A DNA stretch of 64,000 nucleotides, taken from Mycobacterium rhizamassiliense (GTDB taxonomy: Bacteria > Actinomycetota > Actinomycetes > Mycobacteriales > Mycobacteriaceae). The first letter of the stretch is position 1; every line of letters starts with the position of its first letter. Where the stretch lies: the NCBI RefSeq assembly GCF_900157375.1, contig NZ_LT721901.1, positions 1,843,498 to 1,907,497 on the forward strand, in the 5' to 3' direction. The notes beneath the pieces were generated by a model. It was not told the DNA's origin and made no database searches. It worked only from the letters and a program-made list of their open reading frames with translations. A program made the position numbers and the translations under genes. Below, one piece after another: positions 28,586 to 36,967 of the stretch.

Positions 28586-28628
28586 GTTGACGCATCAACA
28601 AACACAACATACGGTTGAGATGTCAACC
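28586..28628. promoter_or_regulatory. Two GTTGA-N4-TCAAC operators
   Basis: GTTGACGCATCAAC (28586-28599) and GGTTGAGATGTCAACC (28613-28628) are perfect inverted repeats with the same GTTGA-N4-TCAAC arms. Their centres are about 28 bases apart, close to three helical turns, so both would face the same side of the DNA. They lie between the divergent MarR gene and the reductase gene starting at 28653, the classic place for a MarR operator pair. Confidence 0.75.
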
Positions 28629-28652
28629 TTTCCAACCTAGACGGGACACCTC

Positions 28653-29276
28653 ATGAGCAGCATCAGCATCATCGGCACCGGGAACATGGCTCGCACCATC
28701 GGCGCGCTGGCGGTAGCGGGCGGCAACGTCGTCGAGGTCATTGGCCGCGATCCGGCCAAGGCCGCCGACCTGGCCGAGGCCCTCGGCGGCAGCGCCACAA
28801 CGGGAGAGTTCGGCGCCGTTCCCACGGGGGACATCGTCATCGTTTCCGTGTTGTACGCCAACGTCGTTCCGGTCATCGACCAGTACGGAGACGCCCTCGC
28901 GGGCAAGGTCATCGTCGACATCAGCAACCCCTTCAATCCCACGGCCGACGGGCTGGCCATCCCCGACGACACCTCGGTCGCGCAGGAAGTCGCGAAGGCC
29001 GGACCGGCCAGCGCCAGCGTGGTGAAGGCGTTCAACACCATCTTCGGTGCTGTGCTGTCCCAGGGCCGGCCGCTTGACGTCTTCATGGCCGGCGACGACG
29101 CGCGTGCCAAGGCGAGCGTGGCCGAGTTCATCGAGAGCCTGGGGCTGCGTCCGCTCGACGTCGGGGGCCTGAACATGGCGCACTGGCTGGAAGGAACGGG
29201 CCTGGTCATGATGGGTCTCGCCAGCCACGGGGTGGGCAATTACGACTTCGCCCTCGGCGCCAGCGTTCCCGCCTGA
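28653..29276 (+). CDS. NADPH-dependent F420 reductase-like / COG2085 dinucleotide-binding protein
   Basis: The 207-residue Rossmann protein opens with ISIIGTGNMARTIG (4-17) and VIGRDPAKAADLAEALGG, the layout of NADPH:F420 oxidoreductases and related COG2085 proteins. It continues with KVIVDISNPFNP and VKAFNTIF. It may move hydride between NADPH and F420, or act as an unrelated NADP-binding reductase. The next gene downstream is an F420-dependent luciferase-like oxidoreductase, which favours an F420 link. Confidence 0.85.
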   Translation: MSSISIIGTGNMARTIGALAVAGGNVVEVIGRDPAKAADLAEALGGSATTGEFGAVPTGDIVIVSVLYANVVPVIDQYGDALAGKVIVDISNPFNPTADGLAIPDDTSVAQEVAKAGPASASVVKAFNTIFGAVLSQGRPLDVFMAGDDARAKASVAEFIESLGLRPLDVGGLNMAHWLEGTGLVMMGLASHGVGNYDFALGASVPA

Positions 29277-29365
29277 CCCGCACCGCTTCCGGTCCCGGCC
29301 GTGTACGGACAGGGGCGCCGTGCGCTCCAAATAATGGTTGATGAATCATCGAAAGGATTCTCGCG

Positions 29366-30262
29366 ATGAAGCTTGGTTTCGCACTTCCCATCGTCGGGCC
29401 CGCTATCAGCAGCGCGACTGCTCTGAGCGCGTTCTGCCGCGCACTCGAGGACCTCGGCTACGACTCGCTGTGGGTCGGCGATCGCCTGGTCACACCGGTC
29501 GATATGCACAGCACCTATCCGGGCAAGGAGCAGCCGTACCCGGCGCAGATGACCCGCTACCTCGATCCGGTGCTGCTATGGACGGTCGCCGCAACCGCGA
29601 CGACTCGGATGCGGCTCAACGCCAGCACGCTCAGCACGTTCTACTACGAGCCGGTGCACCTGGCCCGGCTGCTGACCACGCTCGACGTGCTCAGCGAAGG
29701 CCGCCTCGACGTCGGCGTGGGCGTCGGGTGGATGAAGGACGAACACGACATCGCCCGCGGCGCGGACTGGCGCCGACGGGGGCGGATGCTCGATGACCTG
29801 CTGGCGTTCCTGCGCGAGTGGTGGACGACCACCCCAGTGTCCTGGAACAGCGAGTTCTTCTCGCTGCCGCCGGTCCATGCCGACCTGCGCCCAGTCCAGC
29901 CCGGCGGTCCGCCGATCTGGATCGGCGGTGCCAGCGAGGCCGCGATGCGCCGGGTGGGCCGCAGCGGCGTCGGCTGGCTTGGGGTCGAGGGGCTGCAGGC
30001 TGACGTCACCGACCACTTGTGGTCGATTGCGCGGCGGGCGGCGCAGGACGCCGGCCGCGATCCTGACGCGCTGAAGACGGCCATGCGGATCAACCTCGAA
30101 CCGGGCACGTCCGTCGAGTCGGTCACCGACAGGCTCGAGCGCCTCGCCGGGTCCGGTGCTGATGAGGCGATCGTGGATGCCTTCGCAATGTTCTCGAGCC
30201 TTGACCAGATGCTTGACTTCGCAAGCCAGGTAATTGAGCGACGGAGCGAACTCGTCCGCTAG
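29366..30262 (+). CDS. LLM-class F420-dependent oxidoreductase
   Basis: The 298-residue luciferase-like monooxygenase family protein has MKLGFALPIVGP, LEDLGYDSLWVGDRLV, LDVLSEGRLDVGVGVGWMKDE and PPIWIGGASEAAMRRVGR, which is the F420-binding TIM-barrel pattern. It is likely to reduce or oxidise a small molecule with F420; the substrate is unknown. It lies 89 bases after the F420 reductase-like gene and may share its MarR-controlled promoter. Its TAG stop shares a CTAG with the convergent small gene. Confidence 0.88.
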   Translation: MKLGFALPIVGPAISSATALSAFCRALEDLGYDSLWVGDRLVTPVDMHSTYPGKEQPYPAQMTRYLDPVLLWTVAATATTRMRLNASTLSTFYYEPVHLARLLTTLDVLSEGRLDVGVGVGWMKDEHDIARGADWRRRGRMLDDLLAFLREWWTTTPVSWNSEFFSLPPVHADLRPVQPGGPPIWIGGASEAAMRRVGRSGVGWLGVEGLQADVTDHLWSIARRAAQDAGRDPDALKTAMRINLEPGTSVESVTDRLERLAGSGADEAIVDAFAMFSSLDQMLDFASQVIERRSELVR

Positions 30263-30528
30263 TTGTCGTCCTGAACCGGACCGCCATTGAGCTGGCCGAG
30301 GTCCGAAGATCCCACCCGACGCAGCATCACCAGCGCGGGGATCCGCACGGTCGTGCCCGCGCCCAGCGGCGTCTTGATCGCGAAGAACACGATCTGCAGC
30401 TCCAGCCGCATCTCGCGCAGGGGAGTGGTCTGCAGATCCAGGCGGGTCTCTCGCAGGCGCGCCAGGCCGCGCCCGATCGAGTCGACCAGGCCCTTGGGTT
30501 CCGGATTTTTCTCCGACGCCGTTGCCAC
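30259..30528 (-). CDS. Small conserved hypothetical protein
   Basis: The 89-residue protein has no family I recognise. It has an acidic/basic N-terminal half (GLVDSIGRGLARLRETRLDLQ) with a repeated R-E-x-R-L-x-L-Q element (RETRLDLQ and REMRLELQ). A short hydrophobic stretch (IVFFAIKTPLGAG) and a basic-hydrophobic segment follow. It converges on the LLM oxidoreductase with a shared CTAG and lies 39 bases downstream of the membrane-anchored gene on the same strand. Confidence 0.6.
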   Translation of the reverse strand: MATASEKNPEPKGLVDSIGRGLARLRETRLDLQTTPLREMRLELQIVFFAIKTPLGAGTTVRIPALVMLRRVGSSDLGQLNGGPVQDDN

Positions 30529-30567
30529 GGCTTCGACCTTACCTGGGTCGCCGCGGGTGAGCTGTGG

Positions 30568-31044
30568 CTACGGGCGGGGCTGGAACGGTCGCCGCGTCGG
30601 CACCGTCACGGTCTGAGTCACCGTGCTGGTTTCCGTGCTCGGGGCAGCGGTGGTCGTCGGGACCGTCGTCGTGGGGGTGTCGGTGCTCGGCGGCGGGGCC
30701 GTCTCGGTGACCGTTTGGGGTGGAGGAGTGTCCGCGCCACCGCCGCCTCCTGACGGGTGGTGCCGCGTGGGCTCCGCCGCGGTGGTGGTCGTCGCGGCGG
30801 GGGCGGACGTGGTTGTCGGCGCCGGCGCGGGACCCTCGCTCGGCTTGCTCAGCAGCACGTACGCGCCGGCCACCAGCAGGGCGAGCAGGCCCGCCCCGGC
30901 CCCGCCGGCCACGATCAGCGCCACCGGGCGCCGGTACCACGGCGTCTCCGGCTCGGGGGGTTCGGAGTCGTAATCGCCCCCGCCGTAGTTCGCAGGCTGG
31001 GTGTGCTCGGAGTAGAAGTCGCGATTCTCTGGATTGGACGGCAC
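30568..31044 (-). CDS. Membrane-anchored Pro/Thr-rich protein
   Basis: The 158-residue protein has a short acidic cytoplasmic N-terminus (to about 35), one transmembrane helix (PVALIVAGGAGAGLLALLVAG, about 41-61) and a low-complexity Thr/Pro/Ser/Ala tail ending RRPFQPRP. The tail is presumably outside and could be O-mannosylated, as are other mycobacterial Thr/Pro tails. No enzymatic domain is present. It is divergent from the TetR gene at 31111; the TetR site lies between them. Confidence 0.75.
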   Translation of the reverse strand: MPSNPENRDFYSEHTQPANYGGGDYDSEPPEPETPWYRRPVALIVAGGAGAGLLALLVAGAYVLLSKPSEGPAPAPTTTSAPAATTTTAAEPTRHHPSGGGGGADTPPPQTVTETAPPPSTDTPTTTVPTTTAAPSTETSTVTQTVTVPTRRPFQPRP

Positions 31045-31082
31045 GACCGCGATGCTAGTGGGTCGGCGTCAACCGGCCATAT

Positions 31083-31098
31083 AAGTGACCAGTCGGTT
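31083..31098. promoter_or_regulatory. TetR operator upstream of tetR
   Basis: AAGTGACCAGTCGGTT, 12 bases before the tetR ATG, contains the core TGACCAGTCG. The same ten bases occur, inverted, in the palindrome upstream of the aldo/keto reductase gene (31745-31760). Two matching sites at the two genes of one module suggest autoregulation plus control of the target. Confidence 0.65.
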
Positions 31099-31110
31099 AT
31101 TATCGATTTC

Positions 31111-31701
31111 ATGCCGCGCCCGCCGAATCCTGAGGTGCGCCGCCGCCTGCTCGACGCGGGCCTCGCCCTGGTGCACGCGCACGGATTCGCCGCCACCGGA
31201 GTCAAGGACGTCACCGGCGCGGCCGGTGTGCCCAAGGGATCGTTCTACGCGTATTTCCCTAGTAAAGAGGCGTTCGGTGCGGCGATCCTCGAACACTATT
31301 GGTCCGATATCGAGGCCCGGCTCGTCCCGATCCTGGGGGATGACGACGCGGCGCGCGAGCGGATCGGCCGCTTCTTCCATGCGCTCGCGGACGACCATGA
31401 GGCCGGCGACTTTCTGCTCGGTTGCCTGATCGGCAACTTGTCCCTCGAACTCGGCGGCTCGAGCGAGGCGGTCCGCGCCGAGCTCCTGAGCATTCTCGAC
31501 GGCTGGAACGAGGCGTTGACGGCGTGCGTGCGCTCGGGCCAGGGCGGCCCCGACGGCATCCGCGACGACCTCGACGCCGGGAAGCTCGCCGCCCTGCTGA
31601 TCGAGGCATGGGAGGGCGCCGCCCTGCGCGGGAAAGTGACCCGCAGCCGCGCGCCTTACGACCGGTTCGAAGCCGTCACCATCCCGGCCCTGCTGCGCTG
31701 A
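31111..31701 (+). CDS. TetR-family transcriptional regulator
   Basis: The 196-residue regulator has an N-terminal helix-turn-helix: RRRLLDAGLALVHAHGFAATGVKDVTGAAGVPKGSFYAYFPSKEAFGAAIL, and a ligand domain with HEAGDFLLGCLIGNLSLELG. The start is the ATG at 31111, directly after the operator. It is followed by the aldo/keto reductase gene, whose upstream region carries the same TGACCAGTCG core, so the reductase is the likely target. It resembles the AcuR/TetR_C_11 type regulators of aldehyde or electrophile response. Confidence 0.88.
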   Translation: MPRPPNPEVRRRLLDAGLALVHAHGFAATGVKDVTGAAGVPKGSFYAYFPSKEAFGAAILEHYWSDIEARLVPILGDDDAARERIGRFFHALADDHEAGDFLLGCLIGNLSLELGGSSEAVRAELLSILDGWNEALTACVRSGQGGPDGIRDDLDAGKLAALLIEAWEGAALRGKVTRSRAPYDRFEAVTIPALLR

Positions 31702-31744
31702 CCCTGACCGGGCCGGAATTCGTCCGCCGTCACACTTGTTAATT

Positions 31745-31760
31745 AGACGACTGGTCATCT
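31745..31760. promoter_or_regulatory. TetR operator upstream of the aldo/keto reductase gene
   Basis: AGACGACTGGTCATCT is a near-perfect palindrome (AGAYGAC-TG-GTCRTCT) 28 bases upstream of the reductase ATG. Its reverse complement carries the TGACCAGTCG core seen before tetR. Confidence 0.65.
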
Positions 31761-31788
31761 ATTATGATCACGACCTAAGGACGCTGCC

Positions 31789-32736
31789 ATGACACAGATC
31801 ATCAACCCGAATCAGCGCAAGCTAGCCCTGAACAACGGCGGCGGTGAGATTCCCGCCCTCGGCTTCGGGACGTCGCTTTCGGACAACACCAAGACACGAG
31901 CTGCGGTCAAGGTCGCGGTCGAGGAGGGCTTCCGCCATCTCGATGCCGCCGAGCGATACCGTAACGAGGCGGAGGTCGGAGCGGCGCTCAAAGAGTTGTT
32001 CGCCGAAGGCAAGGTCCGGCGCGACGACCTGTTCGTGACCACGAAGCTGTGGAACAACAACCATCGACCCGAACGGGTTCGCCCCGCGCTGCAGGCCAGC
32101 CTCGGCAGGCTCGGGGTCGACGCGGTCGACTTGTATCTGGTGCACACGCCGTTCGCCTTCAAGCCGGGCGACGACCAGGACCCGCGCGACGTGCACGGCG
32201 CCGTCATCCGCGACGACGGGGTCACGCTGGAGGAGACGTGGGCGGCGATGGAAAGCCTTGTCGACGAAGGACTTACGAAGGCGATCGGCCTGTCCGACAT
32301 CGACGTCGATACCACCCGCCGCGTGGTGAACACCGCCCGGATCAAGCCGGCGGTCGTGGAGGTCGAGTCGCACCCCTACCACCCGCAATGGGAACTCAAC
32401 GAGTACCTGACCGAACAGGACATCGTCCTGCTGGCGTTCGCGTCGCTCGGGCACGCGCTGGAGCCGCGGCTGCTCGACGACCCGCTCGTGGTGTCGATGG
32501 CGGAGCGGTTCGGAAAGACCCCCGCGCAAGTGCTTTTGGCGTGGGGCATCCAGCGCGGCAGTGCCGTTCTCACCGGATCGGTCAACCCCGCGCGCATTCG
32601 CGAGAACTTCGACGTGACCACGCTGCCCGACAGCGCGATCCAGGAGATCAACGAGAGTCTGGTGACGCGCTACCGGTTCAACTCCGTGGCGGACGCGGGC
32701 GAACCCGGTTTCGCCGAAGTGCCTTCGGGCAGTTAG
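31789..32736 (+). CDS. Aldo/keto reductase
   Basis: The 315-residue TIM-barrel reductase has the full catalytic tetrad: Asp52 and Tyr57 (HLDAAERYRNE), Lys86 (TTKLWNN) and His119 (LYLVHTPF). The cofactor region near the end (GSVNPARIRENFD) fits NADPH binding. It probably detoxifies aldehydes or ketones. Expression is likely controlled by the upstream TetR through the operator at 31745-31760. It converges on the phosphotransferase gene, stops three bases apart. Confidence 0.9.
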   Translation: MTQIINPNQRKLALNNGGGEIPALGFGTSLSDNTKTRAAVKVAVEEGFRHLDAAERYRNEAEVGAALKELFAEGKVRRDDLFVTTKLWNNNHRPERVRPALQASLGRLGVDAVDLYLVHTPFAFKPGDDQDPRDVHGAVIRDDGVTLEETWAAMESLVDEGLTKAIGLSDIDVDTTRRVVNTARIKPAVVEVESHPYHPQWELNEYLTEQDIVLLAFASLGHALEPRLLDDPLVVSMAERFGKTPAQVLLAWGIQRGSAVLTGSVNPARIRENFDVTTLPDSAIQEINESLVTRYRFNSVADAGEPGFAEVPSGS

Positions 32737-32739
32737 GGA

Positions 32740-33771
32740 TTACTCGCCGTCGATCATGCGCAGCGCCCGCTCGAACAGGTGCACCGTGGCCGCGTGCAGC
32801 TGATCTCCGACTTCCTTCTCAGCCTTGCCGGCGCAGGCACGCGCCAGCGTCCCCTCGATCACGATGCCCAGCTTGAAACAGGCGAGCACGGTGTACCAGG
32901 TGATGTGGGACAGGTCGCGCGTGGTGTTTTCGGCGTAGCGCGCGAAGAGCTCGTCGGTGCTGGCCAACCCCTCCTGCCCGCCCAGGGCGTGGCTGAACAC
33001 CGCGGTCCCGTCCGCCTGGCGCCAGGTGGCCAGCAGCCAGCCCAGGTCCAGCAGCGGGTCGCCGATCGTGCACATCTCCCAGTCGACGATGGCGACGACG
33101 TCGGGCCCCGTGCGCGAGAACATCACGTTGGCGGCGTGGTAGTCGCCGTGCATGATGCCCGGGAACCAGCTGGTGGGCCGGTGGCGTTCCAGCCAGGCCG
33201 ACACCTCCTCGATCCCCGGGATCTCCGGCCCGGGATAGCCCTCGTACTCGTTGTAGGACTCGAGCTCCGACAACCAGCGCGGCACCTGGCGTTCCAGGAA
33301 GCCGTCCGGTTTGCCGAAGTCGGCGAGACCGACGGCCACGTGGTCGATGGCGCCCAGCTTGGCCAGCGACTCGGCCATCGACAGGCCCATGCCGTGCCGG
33401 ATACCGGCGTCGCCCGCGTGCAGCGGCAGCAGGCCCTCGCCGGCGTTGAATCCGTCCACCGGGTCCATCAGGTAAAAGACGGCGTCACCGAGCACGCTCG
33501 TGTCGTCGCACGCGGCGATCAGGCGGGGATGTGGCACGTCCGAACCGGCCAGTGCAGCAAGGACTTTGGTCTCCCGCAGGATCACGCTGTTGCTGCGGGG
33601 CCGCAGGTGGCGCGGCCCGCGCCGCAGCACGTAGGGCCGGCCCGACCGGGTGAACCGCAGCATGACGTTCTGCGTGCCACCGGTGACGGCGGCGACGTCC
33701 TCCAGTAGTCCCTCGCCCAGCCCCTGCTGAGACATCCATTCCGCGACGGCTGCTAAGTCCACCTGCTCCAC
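32740..33771 (-). CDS. APH/ChoK-family phosphotransferase (acyl-CoA kinase-like), copy A
   Basis: The 343-residue kinase-like protein has the Brenner motif HGDYHAANVM (His208-Asp210) and the metal-binding DWEMCTIGDPLLDLGW (Asp230). It belongs to the same group as human ACAD10/11 N-terminal kinase domains and mycobacterial FadE36; the group is not antibiotic kinases. I start at the GTG at 33769-33771; a GTG nine bases inside is also possible and the frame extends 21 residues upstream. One of three such proteins in the window. No partner dehydrogenase is adjacent. Confidence 0.85.
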   Translation of the reverse strand: MEQVDLAAVAEWMSQQGLGEGLLEDVAAVTGGTQNVMLRFTRSGRPYVLRRGPRHLRPRSNSVILRETKVLAALAGSDVPHPRLIAACDDTSVLGDAVFYLMDPVDGFNAGEGLLPLHAGDAGIRHGMGLSMAESLAKLGAIDHVAVGLADFGKPDGFLERQVPRWLSELESYNEYEGYPGPEIPGIEEVSAWLERHRPTSWFPGIMHGDYHAANVMFSRTGPDVVAIVDWEMCTIGDPLLDLGWLLATWRQADGTAVFSHALGGQEGLASTDELFARYAENTTRDLSHITWYTVLACFKLGIVIEGTLARACAGKAEKEVGDQLHAATVHLFERALRMIDGE

Positions 33772-33900
33772 GTGGTGTGAACCTACTCTGCGGGCGGAAA
33801 CAGCAGGTCGCCGCCCAAGCCCTGCCCGTGGCAAGCCGCTGGAGCTCGGCCCTGGAAGAATAGTGAACGCAACCGACTATCAGGCTGGAGGTAAGTAGCG

Positions 33901-34842
33901 ATGCCGCGTACCGATGACGATTCCTGGGACATCACTCAAAGCGTGGGGGCCACCGCGCTTGGCGTCGCCGCGGCCCGAGCCGCGGAAACCGAGAGCGAGA
34001 ACCCGCTCATCAGCGACCCGTTCGCCCGGGTGTTCCTGGACGCCGTGGGCGAAGGGATGTGGACGGTCTACGCGGACCCCGCACTGAAGGCCAAGCTGAT
34101 CGAGAGCGAACCGGACGTGCAGAACCGGCTCCAGCTGATGGTCGACTTCATGGCGACCCGCACGGCGTTCTTCGACGAGTTCTTCCTCGGCGCGGCCGAC
34201 GCGGGGGTGCGGCAGGTGGTGATCCTGGCGTCCGGCCTGGACTCCCGTAGCTGGCGGTTGCCGTGGCCCGACGGCACGGTGGTCTACGAGCTGGACCAGC
34301 CCAAGGTGCTGGACTTCAAGGGCACCACGCTGCGTGAGCACGGCGCCAGCCCGAAGGCGCGGCTGGTGAACATCGCGATAGACCTGCGCCAGGATTGGCC
34401 GAAGGCGTTGCAGGAAGCCGGGTTTGATCCGTCGGCGCCCAGCGCCTGGTCGGCCGAGGGGCTGGTGCGTTATTTGCCGGCCGAGGCCCAGGACCTGTTG
34501 TTCGAGCGCATCGTCTCCCTCAGCGCCCCGGGCAGCTGGCTGGCTTCCAACGTGCCGGGTGAGGGATTCAACGATCCCGAGAAGGTGCGGCGACAGCGCG
34601 AGGACAATCAGCGCATCCGGGCGACGGCGGCGAAGCTGATTGATACCGAGATAACGGATTTCGACGAACTCTGGTACCCGGAGAAGCGCACCCCGGTCGA
34701 CAGCTGGCTGCGCGAGCGCGGCTGGGCTGTCTTGTCGCTCAGCTTCCCGGAGCTGATGGCCCGCTACAACCGCACCATCCCGCCGGGGGCCGAGGACGCG
34801 ATGCCGCCCACCCAATTCGTCTCCGCACGCGCTAAGGCGTGA
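33901..34842 (+). CDS. SAM-dependent methyltransferase, TIGR00027 family (Rv3767c type)
   Basis: The 313-residue protein belongs to the large mycobacterial TIGR00027 (LCMT-like) methyltransferase family. It shows [23 protein letters not shown] at the start, [15 protein letters not shown], the SAM-binding [15 protein letters not shown] (about 106-120) and [13 protein letters not shown]. Substrates of the family are mostly unknown. It converges with and overlaps the quinone reductase by 11 bases. Position near tcrXY matches Rv3767c. Confidence 0.9.
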   Translation: MPRTDDDSWDITQSVGATALGVAAARAAETESENPLISDPFARVFLDAVGEGMWTVYADPALKAKLIESEPDVQNRLQLMVDFMATRTAFFDEFFLGAADAGVRQVVILASGLDSRSWRLPWPDGTVVYELDQPKVLDFKGTTLREHGASPKARLVNIAIDLRQDWPKALQEAGFDPSAPSAWSAEGLVRYLPAEAQDLLFERIVSLSAPGSWLASNVPGEGFNDPEKVRRQREDNQRIRATAAKLIDTEITDFDELWYPEKRTPVDSWLRERGWAVLSLSFPELMARYNRTIPPGAEDAMPPTQFVSARAKA

Positions 34843-35782
34843 ACACGATCCTCTCGCTTGATTCGGTTTCGCCCCAAGCGGATTCGACATCGGCGAGAGG
34901 AACGGGCCGCGCATCGAGCTGAAAGTCGCCGCCGCTGATTTCGGTGGCAAGGTCGGGTAGTTCGGCCAGAATGTCGCGAGTGGGGACGGATCCTTGTCCG
35001 CTGCCGACGACCTGTAGGCGCATGGCTCGCAGTGCGGCGGAGGGGATTTCGGCCGTCGCGCCGGCGACCGAGCCGATCTCGATCCAGGCCAGCGGCTTTC
35101 CTTGATCGGTACGGTTGCGGGCGATACCGGCCATCAGGTCGGCCGTGATCGGACCCCACAGGTAGTCGATGACGACATCGACATCGCGCGCCACTCCGGC
35201 GAGTTCGCCTACCGCAGCGGCGTTGTCGATCCGGACCGTGGTGTCGGCTCCCAGGTCGCCGACGGCGGCTAGCCGCTGAGCGTCGCGCCCGGCGCCGATC
35301 ACCTGGCCGGCTCCGAGACGCTTGGCGACCTGGACGGCCATCCGGCCCGAGCTCCCGGTGGCGCCCAGGACCAGGACGGACTGGCCCGGCTCGAAGGCGA
35401 TGCGCCGGCGCAGGGCTATCCACGACGACATCACCGGATTCATGGCCGCCGCCACCAGGATGGGGTCGGCACCCTGCGGCAGCACTACGCTGCGGCGCTG
35501 GTCGATCACGGTCTGCTCGGCCATCGCGCCCATCGTCGTATCGGGCAGCACGAAGTAGCGCAGCGTGCCGTCGGGTCCCCGTCCCACGCCGTCGATGCCC
35601 GGGACCAGGGGAAGCTCGCCCGAGCTGGTGTAGTGCGAGCCGTCGGCCTGCGAGCGCACCCGCCGGTGCAGGCCGGATGCGACGACATCGAGGATCAGCT
35701 CGTCGCCGGTCCGCGGCATGGGGGTAGGGAATTCCCGGTAGGCGGGTGGGCTGTCAAAGCTGGTGACGACGGCGGCGTACAT
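34832..35782 (-). CDS. Quinone oxidoreductase-like MDR family protein
   Basis: The 316-residue medium-chain reductase has a shortened GroES-like N-terminal half and a Rossmann motif [21 protein letters not shown] (about 137-157). There are no zinc ligands of the ADH type. It is divergent from the MarR gene, and a tandem 22-bp repeat lies in the gap, so it is probably repressed by that MarR. Substrate unknown. Confidence 0.87.
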   Translation of the reverse strand: MYAAVVTSFDSPPAYREFPTPMPRTGDELILDVVASGLHRRVRSQADGSHYTSSGELPLVPGIDGVGRGPDGTLRYFVLPDTTMGAMAEQTVIDQRRSVVLPQGADPILVAAAMNPVMSSWIALRRRIAFEPGQSVLVLGATGSSGRMAVQVAKRLGAGQVIGAGRDAQRLAAVGDLGADTTVRIDNAAAVGELAGVARDVDVVIDYLWGPITADLMAGIARNRTDQGKPLAWIEIGSVAGATAEIPSAALRAMRLQVVGSGQGSVPTRDILAELPDLATEISGGDFQLDARPVPLADVESAWGETESSERIVFTP

Positions 35783-35804
35783 GGCGGGGCTCCTCGGACT
35801 AAGG

Positions 35805-35848
35805 ATTTAGATGGTAACACGAACTAATTTAGATGGTGTTACGAACTA
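35805..35848. promoter_or_regulatory. Tandem 22-bp MarR operator repeats
   Basis: Two directly adjacent 22-bp copies (35805-35826 and 35827-35848) share ATTTAGATGGT and CGAACTA and differ only in a four-base centre (AACA against GTTA). Each is an imperfect palindrome of the form TAG-x-T-x-GT-N3-AC-x-A-x-CTA. They fill the gap between the divergent reductase (start 35782) and MarR gene (start 35858), ten bases before the latter, a good position for repression of both. Confidence 0.7.
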
Positions 35849-35857
35849 TTTCAAGCT

Positions 35858-36280
35858 ATGATCTCCAGCATGGATGCGATGGACGACCTCAGGGACGGGT
35901 TGGTGCAGACGTCGTTCACGGTGATCGCGGCGTTGAGTCGCGTTGCGGCCGAACAGGACATGTCGCTGACGCAGCTCCGGATGCTGGGGATCCTGCGCGA
36001 TCGCGAACCGGCGATGGCGGAGCTGGCGGCGTACCTCGGGCTGGAGCGCTCGACGGTCAGCGGGCTGATCGACCGCGCGGTTCAGCGTGGGCTGGTGCGC
36101 AAAACCCCCGACACCGCCGACGCTCGTTCGGTGCGGGTCAGCCTCACCGCGGAGGCGCGGCGCATGGAGACGCGCGTCATCGTCGACATCGGTGATCTGC
36201 TGGCCCCGATGACCGATCGGCTGACCTCCAGCGAGCGGAAACGGCTGACCGCGCTACTGGCCAAACTCCTTGACCAGTAA
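35858..36280 (+). CDS. MarR-family transcriptional regulator
   Basis: The 140-residue winged-helix regulator has SLTQLRMLGILRDREPAMAELAAYLGLERSTVSGLIDRAVQRGLV as recognition region and a wing RKTPDTADARSVRVSL. In-frame ATGs at 35870 and 35879 are alternative starts. It is divergent from the quinone-reductase-like gene and probably binds the tandem repeats that end ten bases before its start. Confidence 0.87.
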   Translation: MISSMDAMDDLRDGLVQTSFTVIAALSRVAAEQDMSLTQLRMLGILRDREPAMAELAAYLGLERSTVSGLIDRAVQRGLVRKTPDTADARSVRVSLTAEARRMETRVIVDIGDLLAPMTDRLTSSERKRLTALLAKLLDQ

Positions 36281-36335
36281 CGGAACGAGGGCGACCAGGG
36301 GTCGCCGATTCGGTCGGCTCGGAGTTTGCGAGCGA

Positions 36336-36361
36336 GGTTTAGACATGAGTCCAATGGGTAT
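36336..36361 (+). promoter_or_regulatory. Probable SigF-type promoter
   Basis: GGTTT at 36336-36340 and GGGTAT at 36356-36361 with a 15-base spacer fit the mycobacterial SigF (SigB-like) consensus GTTT-N15-GGGTAT. The site lies 47 bases before the ATG of the small membrane protein, which also has an ideal GGAGGT. Transcription would cover both tiny membrane genes and end at the hairpin at 36831-36868. Confidence 0.7.
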
Positions 36362-36408
36362 CGCTAGGCCACGGGAATGTCAGTTCTCGAAACACAACGG
36401 AGGTCACG

Positions 36409-36645
36409 ATGCGTGGTCGCGGAATGATCGGCGCGATCGTCTTGGTGTGGCTGCTCATTGGAGTCTTCGCGGCGTGGCAGCGCGACTACTTCAAGACTGG
36501 GCAAACCGATTGCGTCACAGCGGGAAACATCGCGCTAACTGTGGTCGCAGGGCCCTTGAATTACGGGGGAGTCAACCCGAAAGTCAAGGATTGCCATGTG
36601 CCGCAGCCTAGTTCGATGCCCAGTGGCCTAGCTCATCTCATGTAA
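36409..36645 (+). CDS. Small membrane/exported protein with two cysteines
   Basis: The 78-residue protein has an N-terminal hydrophobic helix (MIGAIVLVWLLIGVFAAW, about 6-23) followed by an outside part with Cys35 and Cys62 that could form a disulfide (TDCVTAGN and VKDCHVPQ). GGAGGT five bases before the ATG marks the start. It stands between a SigF-type promoter and a DUF6131 gene 11 bases downstream, so it is likely part of the general stress response. Function unknown. Confidence 0.82.
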   Translation: MRGRGMIGAIVLVWLLIGVFAAWQRDYFKTGQTDCVTAGNIALTVVAGPLNYGGVNPKVKDCHVPQPSSMPSGLAHLM

Positions 36646-36656
36646 AGGAAGGCGTC

Positions 36657-36812
36657 ATGGTCGTCTTAGGCGTTGTCTTGCTCATCCTCGGATATATCTT
36701 CGCGATCCCTCTGTTGTGGACGATCGGCATCGTCCTGCTCGTCATCGGGGCGATCCTGTGGATCCTTGGCTCGGTGGGCCGTCCGGTGGGCGGAAGGCGG
36801 TACTGGTACTAA
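36657..36812 (+). CDS. Tiny DUF6131-type membrane protein
   Basis: This 51-residue protein reads MVVLGVVLLILGYIFAIPLL, then WTIGIVLLVIGAILWILGSV, then GRPVGGRRYWY: two transmembrane helices and a basic-aromatic tail. AAAGGAAGG lies a few bases before the ATG at 36657; the stop is TAA at 36810-36812. It resembles the DUF6131 family of very short actinobacterial membrane proteins. It follows the previous small gene by 11 bases and ends just before the terminator. Confidence 0.85.
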   Translation: MVVLGVVLLILGYIFAIPLLWTIGIVLLVIGAILWILGSVGRPVGGRRYWY

Positions 36813-36830
36813 CGCCAGCAGCTTGAAATG

Positions 36831-36868
36831 AAGGTGGCGTGCCTGCTCAGCAGGCACGCCACCTTTTT
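36831..36868 (+). terminator. Strong intrinsic terminator
   Basis: GGTGGCGTGCCTGC (36833-36846) pairs perfectly with GCAGGCACGCCACC (36850-36863) across a TCA loop, and TTTTT follows; two flanking A-T pairs extend the stem. It separates the small stress genes from tcrX. Such textbook hairpin-plus-U-run terminators are uncommon in mycobacteria. Confidence 0.93.
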
Positions 36869-36967
36869 CACAGGACACGCATAGAAATGTCATAGCGGCG
36901 GCCCAGTAACGCGCGGATACTTGAAGGTGTGACGACGCAGCCCCGGACCTCAGTAGAGCGAGTTGTC

